From CAVPEW01 sp050247895 (GTDB lineage: Bacteria; Actinomycetota; Acidimicrobiia; Acidimicrobiales; VFJN01), in assembly GCA_050247895.1 (NCBI GenBank), contig JBFWTJ010000042.1:1-17312 (forward strand): DNA of 17,312 nucleotides, read 5' to 3'. How positions within the stretch are numbered: position 1 is the stretch's first letter; each line of letters begins with the position of its first letter. Positions 1 to 7,458 of the stretch are shown piece after piece. Made by a program: the position numbers and the translations under genes. The notes beneath the pieces were generated by a model that ran no database searches, was not told the DNA's origin, and saw only the letters and a program-made list of their open reading frames with translations.

Positions 1-1049
1 AGCGCGGCGTTGAGCGCGACCGGCGCCGCGGCCACCTCGGCGAAGGTCGGGTGGGTCGGCGCGGTGGGCACGAGGACCGCGTCGACGTCGTCCCACAGGC
101 CGGCGGCGATCCGGCGCAGGGCCAGGACCCGCTCGTGGTCGCGGGCCAGGGCGTGGGCCGGCAGCTCGCCCGCGGCGAGCACGATCGAGGCCACCACCGG
201 GTCGACCTCGCCCGGGTGCGCGGCGACGAACGCGCCGACCGAGGCGTAGCGCTCGGCCACCAGCGCCCCGGCGTAGACGAGGTCGCCCGCCTCCAGGTAG
301 GTGGCCAGGTCGACCTCCACGGTGGCGAACCCCTGGGCGGCCAGGCCGTCGACCGCGGCGGCGAAGGCGGCCGCCACCGCGGGGTCGCACCAGCGGGCCA
401 CCACGGCCGGGTCGGGCACGCCGATGCGGCGGACCGGGGCGTCGGGCCACGGCTCGGGGGGCCGCTGCGAGCGGGGGTCGGCGGGGTCGTGGCCCCCGGC
501 GGCCTCGACGGCGCGGGCCGCCGTGGCCACGTCCCGGGCGAACACCGACACGCAGTCCAGCGACGGGCAGGCGGGGACCACGCCCCGGACCGGCAGCCAG
601 CCCGCCGTCGGCTTCAGCCCGACGATCCCGCAGAACGCGGCGGGGACCCGGCCCGACCCGGCGGTGTCGGTGCCCAGGGCCACGTCCACCTCGCCCCGGG
701 CCACCGCCGCGGCGGAGCCGCTTGACGAGCCGCCGGCCACGCGGCCCGGCGCGGCCGGGCTCTCGACCGGCCCGTAGGGGGAGCGGGTGCCGACCAGGCC
801 GGTGGCGAACTGGTCGAGGTTCGTCTTGCCGGCCACCACCGCACCCGCGGCGACGAGCCGCTCGACCACCGGGGCGGTGGAGGCCGCCTCCCGGGCGAAG
901 GCGGGGCAGCCGGCCGTCGTCGGCCACCCGGCCAGGTCGATGTTGTCCTTGACCGCGAGGGTCAGCCCGGCCAGGGGGAGGCGCGGATCGGTCGCCGCGA
1001 CCTCGGCCCGCACCTGGTCGGGGTCGCGGCGTGCGATCCAGGTGGTCAC
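1..1049 (-). CDS. atzF: Allophanate hydrolase, amidase domain (3' end outside window)
   Basis: Amidase-signature enzyme that would hydrolyse allophanate to ammonium and CO2, the last step of urea-carboxylase or guanidine-carboxylase pathways. The frame is open from a GTG at 1049 to the window edge, about 349 codons, so the C-terminal part and stop are missing. The Ser-cisSer-Lys triad is visible: Lys34 in LAVKDNID, Ser108 in GGSSSGSAAA, and the nucleophile Ser132 in GTDTAGSGRVPA. The GTG overlaps the stop of UAAP2 as GTGA, so translation is probably coupled and the start is well fixed. AtzF proteins often carry a second C-terminal domain, which cannot be judged here. The assignment to allophanate rather than another amide rests on the DUF1989 neighbours plus the family-like active-site region. 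A GatA-like amidase is the main alternative. Confidence 0.87.
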   Translation of the reverse strand, partial: MTTWIARRDPDQVRAEVAATDPRLPLAGLTLAVKDNIDLAGWPTTAGCPAFAREAASTAPVVERLVAAGAVVAGKTNLDQFATGLVGTRSPYGPVESPAAPGRVAGGSSSGSAAAVARGEVDVALGTDTAGSGRVPAAFCGIVGLKPTAGWLPVRGVVPACPSLDCVSVFARDVATAARAVEAAGGHDPADPRSQRPPEPWPDAPVRRIGVPDPAVVARWCDPAVAAAFAAAVDGLAAQGFATVEVDLATYLEAGDLVYAGALVAERYASVGAFVAAHPGEVDPVVASIVLAAGELPAHALARDHERVLALRRIAAGLWDDVDAVLVPTAPTHPTFAEVAAAPVALNAA

Positions 1050-1675
1050 GGCCCGGTCACGATCATCCGCACCGGGGTCGGGTCGAACCCGTTGCACGGG
1101 TTGTTGACCTGTGGGCAGTTCGACACCACCACCAGCACGTCGCGCTCGGCCCGCAGGTCGACCCACAGGCCCGGGGCCGAGATGCCGTCGACGATGCCGA
1201 GCGTCCCGTCGGGGTCGACCGGGACGTTCATGAACCAGTTGATGTTGGACTGGAGGTCGCGCTTGCCCAGGCCGTGGCGGCCGAGCTCGTGGGTGAAGTT
1301 CTCGACGCAGGCGTGCTGGGCGTAGGTGTGGAAGCCGTAGCGGAGCGTGTTCGACTCCTTCGAGCACGCCCCGCCGATCGTGTCGTGCCGCTCGCACGAC
1401 GTGGCGGTCAGGGTCATCATCGGGTTGCCCTCGTTGGAGCGCAGCACCGTGCCCTCGACCAGGAAGATGTTGGACTGGGTCACGATCGTGTCGGGCGCGC
1501 TGTACCGCTCGACGGGGTCGTGGGCGTCGAACAGGACGCAGTCGACGGCCTGGTTGCCGCCGAGGTCGACGATCCGCAGCGTCTGGCCGGCGGCGACGAC
1601 GCGGGACCAGGGGGCCCGGGCCCGGACGACCTCGTCGTGCACGACCGTGCCGGCCGGCCCGTCGAGCGCGGTCAC
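1046..1675 (-). CDS. Urea amidolyase-associated protein UAAP2 (DUF1989; likely carboxyguanidine deiminase subunit)
   Basis: DUF1989 protein of 209 residues, starting at a GTG that overlaps the UAAP1 stop (GTGA). Visible family blocks are NQAVDCVLFD (41-50), ERHDTIGGACSKESN (95-109), NINWFMNVPVDPDG (144-157) and NCPQVNNPCNGFDPTP (186-201), rich in the Cys, His and Asp expected of a metal-dependent hydrolase. Long annotated as urea-carboxylase-associated, this family has been shown to include the two-subunit carboxyguanidine deiminase that converts carboxyguanidine to allophanate. It would pair with UAAP1 upstream and feed the allophanate hydrolase downstream. That function is transferred from the family. 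The guanidine/urea carboxylase itself is not in the window, so the substrate here is inferred. An in-frame extension upstream exists but runs through UAAP1 coding sequence and is rejected. Confidence 0.87.
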   Translation of the reverse strand: MTALDGPAGTVVHDEVVRARAPWSRVVAAGQTLRIVDLGGNQAVDCVLFDAHDPVERYSAPDTIVTQSNIFLVEGTVLRSNEGNPMMTLTATSCERHDTIGGACSKESNTLRYGFHTYAQHACVENFTHELGRHGLGKRDLQSNINWFMNVPVDPDGTLGIVDGISAPGLWVDLRAERDVLVVVSNCPQVNNPCNGFDPTPVRMIVTGP

Positions 1676-2496
1676 CGGTCCACCTCCAGCTCGGTGTTGA
1701 GGTAGGCCCGCTCGGCCTCCGGGCCGGCCCGGCGGGCCGGGTCGTCGGGACCGGCCGGCCGGCCCCGCCAGGCCGTGACCCGCAGGGGGGTCACGGTGTA
1801 GTCGGGCCGGGGGTCGAGCGGGTGGGGGACGTCGACGACGGTGACGAGCAGGGGCAGCTCGGCCCGCAGGGTCACCGCCGCCCCGGGTCGTGGCTCGCCG
1901 TCGAAGGACAGGCTGCCGTCGGCGGCGACGGGCGCCCCCTTGAAGAGGTTGAGGTTGGGGGCCACGTCCCGGCGGGACAGCCCGTGCTTGGCCAGCGCCA
2001 CCGCGAAGCGGTCCCGGCCGTTGGGGCACGGTCCGTCGACCCCGCCGTCGCCGTAGCGGGTCGCGTTGCCGGCCCGGGTGCTGGTGCCGCAGAGGGCGTC
2101 GTGGCGGGCCGAGGTGTCGGCGACCAGCGCGGCCAGGACGCGGCCCATGTCGGAGAGCAGGAGCGAACCGGGTCCCAGGTACGCCTGCCACTGGACCTTG
2201 ACGGTGTCGGCCACGTTGAGCCGCTCGGAGGTCCGGTCGGCCCGGTGCACCAGCAGCCCGGCGCAGGCGTCGCCGTCGAGGTCGACCAGTCGCAGGTGCC
2301 CGCCCCGGGGCAGGGTGACGCTGGTGTACCCGCCCGGGGCGACCACCTCGTCCCAGAGCACGTCGCTCGGCGCGACGCCCTCGGGCAGGTCGACCGCGTC
2401 GGCCGGGGGGATGGTCGGCATCGCGGCCACGACCGTGCCGGCCATGGCCCGGGCGTGGTCGCGGGCGCCCTGCGTCGTCGCCGTCGAGTCCGTCAT
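1672..2496 (-). CDS. Urea amidolyase-associated protein UAAP1 (DUF1989; likely carboxyguanidine deiminase subunit)
   Basis: DUF1989 protein of 274 residues and the first gene of the UAAP1-UAAP2-atzF operon. It is a paralogue of UAAP2: RHDALCGTS (131-139) matches RHDTIGGACS, and NLNLFKGAPVAADG (181-194) matches NINWFMNVPVDPDG. The N-terminal ~30 residues are variable and low in family signal. The ATG at 2496 is preferred because it lies 8 nt after a -10 box (GATACT) that itself sits 17 nt after TTGACC, and no Shine-Dalgarno is present, which fits a leaderless mRNA. Predicted role: one subunit of carboxyguanidine deiminase giving allophanate plus ammonium; the reaction is family knowledge. The C-terminal ~40 residues (WRGRPAGPDDPARRAG onward) are a charged tail ending in the overlap with the next gene. 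Confidence 0.87.
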   Translation of the reverse strand: MTDSTATTQGARDHARAMAGTVVAAMPTIPPADAVDLPEGVAPSDVLWDEVVAPGGYTSVTLPRGGHLRLVDLDGDACAGLLVHRADRTSERLNVADTVKVQWQAYLGPGSLLLSDMGRVLAALVADTSARHDALCGTSTRAGNATRYGDGGVDGPCPNGRDRFAVALAKHGLSRRDVAPNLNLFKGAPVAADGSLSFDGEPRPGAAVTLRAELPLLVTVVDVPHPLDPRPDYTVTPLRVTAWRGRPAGPDDPARRAGPEAERAYLNTELEVDR

Positions 2497-2515
2497 TTCG
2501 ACGAAGTATCGAAAT
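2495..2515 (-). promoter_or_regulatory. Perfect inverted repeat overlapping -10 box and start codon of UAAP1 (candidate operator)
   Basis: ATTTCGA (2495-2501) and TCGAAAT (2509-2515) form perfect 7-bp arms around a 7-nt spacer. The repeat includes the first two bases of the ATG and part of the -10 box, so a bound dimeric repressor would block RNA polymerase. The protein that binds is unknown and no obvious regulator gene is adjacent. Confidence 0.55.
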
Positions 2516-2533
2516 GGCGTGGGCCCCGGTCAA
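2505..2533 (-). promoter_or_regulatory. Promoter of the UAAP1-UAAP2-atzF operon
   Basis: Reading the minus strand: TTGACC (2533-2528), exactly 17 nt, GATACT (2510-2505), then 8 nt to the ATG. This is the best sigma70-like promoter in the window. The 8-nt gap places the transcription start at or next to the A of the ATG, predicting a leaderless message. Confidence 0.65.
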
Positions 2534-2556
2534 CGGACGAAACGGGATGTTCACAC

Positions 2557-2573
2557 GGGCGCGGCGCGCGCCC
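2557..2573 (-). terminator. Second GC hairpin downstream of zwf
   Basis: GGGCGC (2557-2562) pairs with GCGCCC (2568-2573) around a 5-nt loop. With the hairpin at 2588-2603 it forms a tandem pair between the zwf stop and the -35 box of the UAAP1 promoter, probably insulating the two units. No U-tract. Confidence 0.35.
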
Positions 2574-2587
2574 GGGACCTGCCGGCG

Positions 2588-2603
2588 CCGGCCGATCGGC
2601 CGG
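2588..2603 (-). terminator. Probable zwf terminator hairpin
   Basis: The perfect palindrome CCGGCCGATCGGCCGG begins one base past the zwf stop codon. It can fold as a 6-bp G/C stem with a GATC loop. There is no T-run, as is common for actinobacterial terminators. Confidence 0.42.
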
Positions 2604-2604
2604 G

Positions 2605-4080
2605 TCAGCCGGTGCTGTTGGTCCGCCAGCCCCGCTCGAACGGGAGCCGCCAGGCGCGGGGCGCGATGAGCTGGTGGATGGCGTTGGGACCCCACGAGCC
2701 GGCCGGGTAGGGGCGCACCGGCGGGGGGACCTCCAGCAGCGGCTCGGAGAGCTCCCACAGGCGTTCGATGCCCTGGGCCGTGGTGAACAGCGTGCGGTCG
2801 CCGCTCATCGCGTCGTGGATCAGGCGCTCGTAGGCCTCGAGCACGTCACCGGCCCGACCCGTCTCGTGCAGGGCGAACTGCAGGCTCAGCTTGTCGAGCT
2901 TCATCCCCGGGCCGGGGCGCTTGCCGTAGAACGACAGGGAGAGCTTCGACGCGTCGGCCAGGTCGAAGGTCAGGTGGTCGGGCCCCTGCAGGCCGATGCC
3001 CGAACCCGTCGGGAACATGCTCTGGGGCGGTTCGCGGAACGCGATGGAGATGATCCGGGCCCCCTCGGCCATGCGCTTGCCCGTGCGCAGGTAGAAGGGC
3101 ACGCCGGCCCAGCGCCAGTTGTCGATCTCGCAGCGCAGCGCCACGAAGGTCTCGGTCTCCGAGCCCGGGGCCACGCCCGGCTCGTCGAGGTAGCCCGTGT
3201 ACTGGCCCCGGACCACCTGCTGGGGCTCGATGGGCTGCATCGACCGGAACACCTTGTCCTTCTCCTCGCTGATCGACGCCGGGGTCAGCGCCGTCGGCGG
3301 CTCCATGGCCATGAAGGCCAGGACCTGGAACAGGTGGGTGACGACCATGTCGCGGTACGCGCCGGTGGCCTCGTAGAAGTCGGCCCGGGTCTGCAGGCCG
3401 AGCTCCTCGGGCACGTCGATCTGCACGTGGTCGATGTGGTTGCGGTTCCAGATGGGCTCGAAGAGGCCGTTGGCGAACCGGAAGGCGAGGATGTTGAGGG
3501 CCGCCTCCTTGCCCAGGAAGTGGTCGATGCGGAAGATCTGCGACTCGTCGAACACCTCGTGGAGCTCGGCGTTGAGGCGCCGGGCCGACGCCAGGTCGAC
3601 GCCGAAGGGCTTCTCGGTGATGATCCGGGCCCGCCCGGCCAGGCCCCCCTCGGCCAGGGTCCGCACGACCGGGATGGCCGCCTTGGGCGGCACGCTCAGG
3701 TAGTGGAGGCGCCGGGGCTCGCCGCCGAGCTCGCCCTCGGCCCGGCGGACCGCGGCGGACAGCGCGCCGACCCCGTCCTGCTGGGGGACGAAGCGCAGCC
3801 GGCTGGCGAAGTCGTGCCAGTCCTCGGCGGTCACCTTGGCCGTGCTGAACTCGGTCACCGCGTCGTGGGCCAGGGTGCGGAAGCCCTCGTCGTCGAGCGG
3901 GTCCAGGGATGTGCCCACGATCCGGCAGTCGGGCAGCAGGCCGACCTGGGAGAGGTGGACCAGGCCGGGGAGCAGCTTGCGCCGGGCCAGGTCGCCGCTG
4001 GCCCCGAACAGCACGATCACGTGGGGGTCGAGCGGTGAGATCAGCCGGGAGCTGATGTCGTGCGGCTCGTTCCGGGCCAT
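2605..4080 (-). CDS. zwf: Glucose-6-phosphate 1-dehydrogenase
   Basis: Cytosolic NADP-dependent oxidation of glucose 6-phosphate to 6-phosphogluconolactone, first step of the oxidative pentose phosphate or Entner-Doudoroff route. The product is 491 residues, the usual size. The nucleotide-binding loop GASGDLARRKL is at about 26-36, EKPFG at 156-160, and the substrate signature RIDHFLGKE at 184-192. RDMVVTHLFQ near 243-252 carries the likely proton-acceptor His249. The frame runs upstream to a GTG at 4149, but the ATG at 4080 is chosen because it gives the family N-terminus and lies 8 nt after a TAGCGT -10 box. No pgl, gnd, tal or opcA gene is adjacent, so it stands alone. NADPH supply for reductive metabolism is a reasonable role; a link to the nearby nitrogen genes is speculation. 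Confidence 0.96.
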   Translation of the reverse strand: MARNEPHDISSRLISPLDPHVIVLFGASGDLARRKLLPGLVHLSQVGLLPDCRIVGTSLDPLDDEGFRTLAHDAVTEFSTAKVTAEDWHDFASRLRFVPQQDGVGALSAAVRRAEGELGGEPRRLHYLSVPPKAAIPVVRTLAEGGLAGRARIITEKPFGVDLASARRLNAELHEVFDESQIFRIDHFLGKEAALNILAFRFANGLFEPIWNRNHIDHVQIDVPEELGLQTRADFYEATGAYRDMVVTHLFQVLAFMAMEPPTALTPASISEEKDKVFRSMQPIEPQQVVRGQYTGYLDEPGVAPGSETETFVALRCEIDNWRWAGVPFYLRTGKRMAEGARIISIAFREPPQSMFPTGSGIGLQGPDHLTFDLADASKLSLSFYGKRPGPGMKLDKLSLQFALHETGRAGDVLEAYERLIHDAMSGDRTLFTTAQGIERLWELSEPLLEVPPPVRPYPAGSWGPNAIHQLIAPRAWRLPFERGWRTNSTG

Positions 4081-4088
4081 CGCCGCCG

Positions 4089-4094
4089 ACGCTA
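4089..4094 (-). promoter_or_regulatory. -10 box (TAGCGT) of zwf, leaderless spacing
   Basis: TAGCGT on the minus strand ends 8 nt before the ATG at 4080. No convincing -35 box and no Shine-Dalgarno are seen. It matches the TAnnnT-to-start spacing of other genes in this window. Confidence 0.4.
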
Positions 4095-4188
4095 CGCAAC
4101 CGGCCCGGCCGACTCCAGGGTCGCGGCCCAGGCTTCCACCGGAGTTCACACGGCGGCCGCCGGCCCGGTGCCGCGCCCGGGGCGACGG

Positions 4189-6285
4189 TCAGGGTTGGGT
4201 GACGACCGCGGCGACGAGCTCCACGTAGCGGGCGATGCCGGCCGTCGAGAGGTGGACGCCGTCGCTGACCAGCAGGTCGGGCACCTCGGCCGTGGCCGCC
4301 TTCCAGTCGACCACGGCCACGCCGGGGTGGGTCGCGGCGAACGACGTGACCGCGCCGTTGACCTGGTCCTCCCAGCGGCGGGGCACGCTCACGGTGACCA
4401 GGACCAGCCGCCGGGGGGCCACCGCGGCCCACAGCCGTTCGAGCTCGGCCTCGGGGACCGGGCCGTTGTTGCCCACGTGGACCACGACGTTGGGCTGCAG
4501 CGTGCCCTGCTGGGCCATGGCCACGACGCGGTCGACGGTCTCGTGGGCCTGGCGGCCGACCTCGGCGTCGATCCCGACGACCGAGAACCGCTGCTGCAGG
4601 GCGTTCGCCGCGCCGAGCGTCACCGACTCGCCGACCACGGTCACCGGCAGGTCGGGAGGTGCCACCGGCGCCGGTGGGGTGGCGGCCGGGTCGGGCGCGG
4701 TGCCCGGTGGGACCACGGCCGTGCCGCCGTCGGTCGCCGGTGCCCCGGTGCCCGTCGCGGGCTGCCCGTCGGCGCCCGGGCTGCTGCCGGCGGGTCCCGG
4801 GGCGGGTGCGGGGACGCCGGCGGTGGCCCCGGCGGCGAGCGCCTCGGCCACGGGGTGGCCGCTCTCGCCGGTCGCCGCGCCCAGCGCGGTGCCGACGGTG
4901 GCGGCACCGGAGGCGGTGGCGCCGTCGACCGGGGTGCGGTCGGCCCCGGCGGGCGTGGCGACCGGTGTGGTGACCGCTGCGGACAGGGCCGATTCCGACC
5001 GCTCGATCGCGGTGTCGGTGGCGGTGAGGATGGCCAGCACCCACGCACCGCAGGCCACCGCGACCCCCGCGGTGGCCAGCTCGAAGCGCCCGGTCCGCTG
5101 GAGCCGCTCGACCGTCCGGCGGATCCTGGCCTGGGCCCGACCGTCGCGGAAGGGCTGCTCGACCAGCCGGTAGGAGGCTTCGGCGAGGACGATCGCCCCG
5201 GTGATCCGTGCCGCGTCGGCCCAGAAGCCGGTGAGGGGGATGTCCAGGCCCGGTCGGGTGAAGGCGAACACCGGCCAGTGCCAGAGGTACAACGAGTAGG
5301 AGCGCCGCCCGATCGCGGTCAGGGGGCGCAGGCCGAGGAACCGTCCGACCCGCGAGCCCACGGTGGCCGACGCCACGATCAGCACAACGGTCAGCGCGTC
5401 GATCCACAGCAGACCCCAGGGGAAGGTCCACGGGTCGTACTCGCTGCGGTGGTCGAACTGCCACAGCAGGCCGACGAGCCCGGCCAGGGCGACCAGGTCG
5501 ATGGCCCGGGGCCGGTTGCGGCCACGGTGGTCCACGAAGCGCCGGCCCGGTCGCCACAGGAAGGCCATCGCCGCCCCCACGAGCAGGCTGAAGGCCCGGG
5601 TGTCGGCGCCGTAGTAGGCGCGCTCGAGGGCGGCCACGTCGGCGTGCGCGGCCATCCACCACACCGAGGCCAGGGCCGCGGCCACGGTGAAGCCGAGGGT
5701 CACCCGGCGGCCGAGCAGCCGGACGCCGACGGCGAACAGGATCGGCCACAGCAGGTAGAATTGCTCCTCGATGGCCAGCGACCACAGGTGCCGCAGCGGC
5801 GAGGGCCGTCCGAACACCGCGAAGTAGGACTGGTCGCTGACGATGGCCCACCAGTTCTGGACGTAGAGCAGGCTGGCCACGGCGTCGCCGCGGAACGCGG
5901 CCAGGTCGGGCCGGGCGAAGGCCGCGCCGTAGGCGCAGGTGGCCACGACGACCACGACGACCGCCGGGAGGAGCCGTCGGGCCCGCCGGCGCCAGAAGGC
6001 GGCGACGTCGATGTGGCCGGTGGCGGCGCGCTCGGCGAGCAGCAGGCCGGTGATGAGGTAGCCGGACACGACGAAGAAGACCTCGACGCCGAGGTAGCCG
6101 CCCCGGGCCCGGCCGCCGGCCAGGTCGAGGTGGTAGGCGAGCACCGCGAGCACCGAGATGGCCCGCAGGCCGTCGAGGCCGGGCAGGTGCCGCAGGGTGC
6201 GCCCGCCACCGGTGCCCGGGCGCGGCCCGACCGGGGCGGCGGCCGCGGGCGCGGCGTCGAGGTGGTCGGTGGTGAGCGTGGTCAT
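4189..6285 (-). CDS. Acyltransferase-3 membrane protein with C-terminal SGNH domain (OafA-like)
   Basis: Integral membrane O-acyltransferase of 698 residues, of the kind that acetylates cell-envelope glycans. The acyltransferase-3 domain spans about 30-380. It starts LPGLDGLRAISVLAVLAYH with the key His52, followed by YLGVEVFFVVSGYLITG (64-80), FWRRRARRLLPA (97-108) and HLWSLAIEEQFYLLWP (166-181), with roughly ten hydrophobic segments. A further membrane segment near 403-421 leads into a long Ala/Pro/Gly/Thr-rich linker (about 438-546). The SGNH-like domain (547-698) has VVGESVTLGA with candidate Ser554, HVGNNG, and DGVHLSTAG with the catalytic His. Block I is GES rather than the usual GDS. 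The ATG at 6285 gives a plausible N-terminus, but no clear Shine-Dalgarno or -10 box precedes it. The acceptor is unknown; no polysaccharide cluster is adjacent. Confidence 0.9.
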   Translation of the reverse strand: MTTLTTDHLDAAPAAAAPVGPRPGTGGGRTLRHLPGLDGLRAISVLAVLAYHLDLAGGRARGGYLGVEVFFVVSGYLITGLLLAERAATGHIDVAAFWRRRARRLLPAVVVVVVATCAYGAAFARPDLAAFRGDAVASLLYVQNWWAIVSDQSYFAVFGRPSPLRHLWSLAIEEQFYLLWPILFAVGVRLLGRRVTLGFTVAAALASVWWMAAHADVAALERAYYGADTRAFSLLVGAAMAFLWRPGRRFVDHRGRNRPRAIDLVALAGLVGLLWQFDHRSEYDPWTFPWGLLWIDALTVVLIVASATVGSRVGRFLGLRPLTAIGRRSYSLYLWHWPVFAFTRPGLDIPLTGFWADAARITGAIVLAEASYRLVEQPFRDGRAQARIRRTVERLQRTGRFELATAGVAVACGAWVLAILTATDTAIERSESALSAAVTTPVATPAGADRTPVDGATASGAATVGTALGAATGESGHPVAEALAAGATAGVPAPAPGPAGSSPGADGQPATGTGAPATDGGTAVVPPGTAPDPAATPPAPVAPPDLPVTVVGESVTLGAANALQQRFSVVGIDAEVGRQAHETVDRVVAMAQQGTLQPNVVVHVGNNGPVPEAELERLWAAVAPRRLVLVTVSVPRRWEDQVNGAVTSFAATHPGVAVVDWKAATAEVPDLLVSDGVHLSTAGIARYVELVAAVVTQP

Positions 6286-6367
6286 TCGACGGTTCGTCGG
6301 GCCTGCTCGGAGTCGGTGGGCGGGCGCGGATGGGCCAGCCGTCCGCCCCGCAGCGTGGCGATCTTAC

Positions 6368-6392
6368 GGCTCGACCCGGCCCGGGCCGAGCC
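6368..6392 (-). terminator. Probable ppk2 terminator hairpin
   Basis: GGCTCG (6368-6373) pairs with CGAGCC (6387-6392). Inside, CCCG and CGGG can extend the stem past one mismatch, leaving a 3-nt loop. It lies 15 nt beyond the ppk2 stop codon on the minus strand, before the acyltransferase gene. No long T-run. Confidence 0.45.
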
Positions 6393-6407
6393 CCGGCCGG
6401 GCGCGGG

Positions 6408-7232
6408 TCAGAGCGGGCTCTCGGGCGGCTGCATCACCGTGGACGCCGGCCGCACGACGCGGGGGTCGGGCGCGTGGGCCACGTCGTCGTCCTTGTGCTC
6501 GTAGTCGAGCGACGACAGGACGTGGCGCATGGACTCCAGGCGGGCCCGCTTCTTCTCGTTGGAGTTGACGATCGTCCAGGGCGCGTCGGCGTGGTCGGTG
6601 TAGAAGAGCATGGCGTCGCGGGCCCGGCCGTACTCGTCGTAGAGGCCGAGCGCGGCCTCGTCGATGGGCGACAGCTTCCACTGGCGCAGCGGGTCCTCCC
6701 GGCGGTCCTCGAAGCGCTTGCGCTGCTCGCGGCGCGACACGGTGAACCAGAGCTTGAACAGGTGGATGCCCGACTGGACCAGGCTCCGCTCGAAGCCGGG
6801 TGCCTGCCGGAAGAACTCGGCGTACTGGGTCGGCGTGCAGAAGCCCATGACGTGCTCGACCCCGGCCCGGTTGTACCAGGACCGATCGAAGAACACGATC
6901 TCCCCCGCGGTCGGCAGGTGGGCCACGTAGCGCTGGAAGTACCACTGGCCCTTCTCGGTGTCGTTGGGCGTGGGCAGGGCGACGGTGCGGGCGCCGCGGG
7001 GGTTGAGGTGCTCGGTGAAGCGGCGGATGGCCCCGCCCTTGCCCGCCGCGTCGCGCCCCTCGAACACGATCACGGCCCGCTCGCCGCTGGCCTTGAAGGA
7101 CCGCTGGAGCTTGAGCATCTCGATCTGGAGCCGGCGGAGGTCCTTCTCGTACGGCTTGGTCGACAGGTCGTCGGGGTGAGGCGGTTCCTCCTCCATCCGG
7201 GTGATCGTCAGGTCCGTGTCGTCCCGGCCCAT
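6408..7232 (-). CDS. ppk2: Polyphosphate kinase 2
   Basis: Transfers phosphate between inorganic polyphosphate and nucleotides in the cytosol; single-domain members of this type mainly make NTP from NDP. The product is 274 residues with one P-loop kinase domain. The Walker A region is FEGRDAAGKGGAIRRF (57-72), Walker B is IVFFDRSWYNRAGVE (112-126), and the KLWFTVSRREQRKRF lid region follows. The frame is open far upstream, but the ATG at 7232 is clearly right: GGAGG lies 8 nt before it and the family N-terminus (KDLRRLQIEMLKLQ) follows. The gene is divergent from nnaR across 226 bp and followed by a hairpin, so it is probably monocistronic. The exact PPK2 class and nucleotide preference cannot be fixed by eye; class I is most likely. 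Confidence 0.94.
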   Translation of the reverse strand: MGRDDTDLTITRMEEEPPHPDDLSTKPYEKDLRRLQIEMLKLQRSFKASGERAVIVFEGRDAAGKGGAIRRFTEHLNPRGARTVALPTPNDTEKGQWYFQRYVAHLPTAGEIVFFDRSWYNRAGVEHVMGFCTPTQYAEFFRQAPGFERSLVQSGIHLFKLWFTVSRREQRKRFEDRREDPLRQWKLSPIDEAALGLYDEYGRARDAMLFYTDHADAPWTIVNSNEKKRARLESMRHVLSSLDYEHKDDDVAHAPDPRVVRPASTVMQPPESPL

Positions 7233-7420
7233 CGCGGTGTCCTCCCTCTCGTCCCGGCCCGGCCACCCCGCCGCCCGGGAGGCAGTATCCCTCGCCACCC
7301 CCAACACTGCCGCCGCCAGTGTCGGTGGCGGCCGCCACGTCGGAAGGGAGGCGTCGAGGTCCGGTCGAGATGACCGATCGCCGGGTGCCGGGTGAGCTGA
7401 CGCCGGACGATCACGAGCCG

Positions 7421-7436
7421 GCAACACGGGCGAAAC
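7421..7436 (+). promoter_or_regulatory. GlnR-like box with one mismatch upstream of nnaR
   Basis: GCAAC, 6 nt, GAAAC matches the actinobacterial GlnR consensus GTnAC-n6-GaAAC except for C in place of T. It ends 22 nt before the nnaR start. One near-match alone is weak; it gains weight from the exact copy upstream of the glnB operon. Confidence 0.3.
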
Positions 7437-7456
7437 CGAGGTTGGCCAAGCTCGGT
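7435..7456 (+). promoter_or_regulatory. 22-bp dyad just upstream of nnaR (candidate autoregulatory site)
   Basis: ACCGAG (7435-7440) and CTCGGT (7451-7456) flank the self-complementary core TTGGCCAA (7442-7449). Only the pair 7441/7450 breaks the symmetry. It ends 2 nt before the GTG start and covers the place where a ribosome site would be, so it could act as an operator or as an RNA hairpin. Confidence 0.5.
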
Positions 7457-7458
7457 GG

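Noticed and set aside
2497..2604. Guanidine riboswitch upstream of UAAP1
   Set aside because: Looked for guanidine-I, -II and -III signatures (including the GC-rich actinobacterial class III pseudoknot); none seen, and the leaderless promoter leaves no 5' leader. A covariance-model search would settle it.
4081..4149. Upstream GTG start for zwf (514 residues)
   Set aside because: The added 23 residues have no family similarity and no ribosome site; the 4080 ATG fits family length and promoter spacing.
1822..6504. Very long plus-strand frames opposite the DUF1989, zwf and acyltransferase genes (738 and 814 codons)
   Set aside because: They are shadows caused by extreme GC at third codon positions; the minus-strand frames carry clear family motifs and these carry none.
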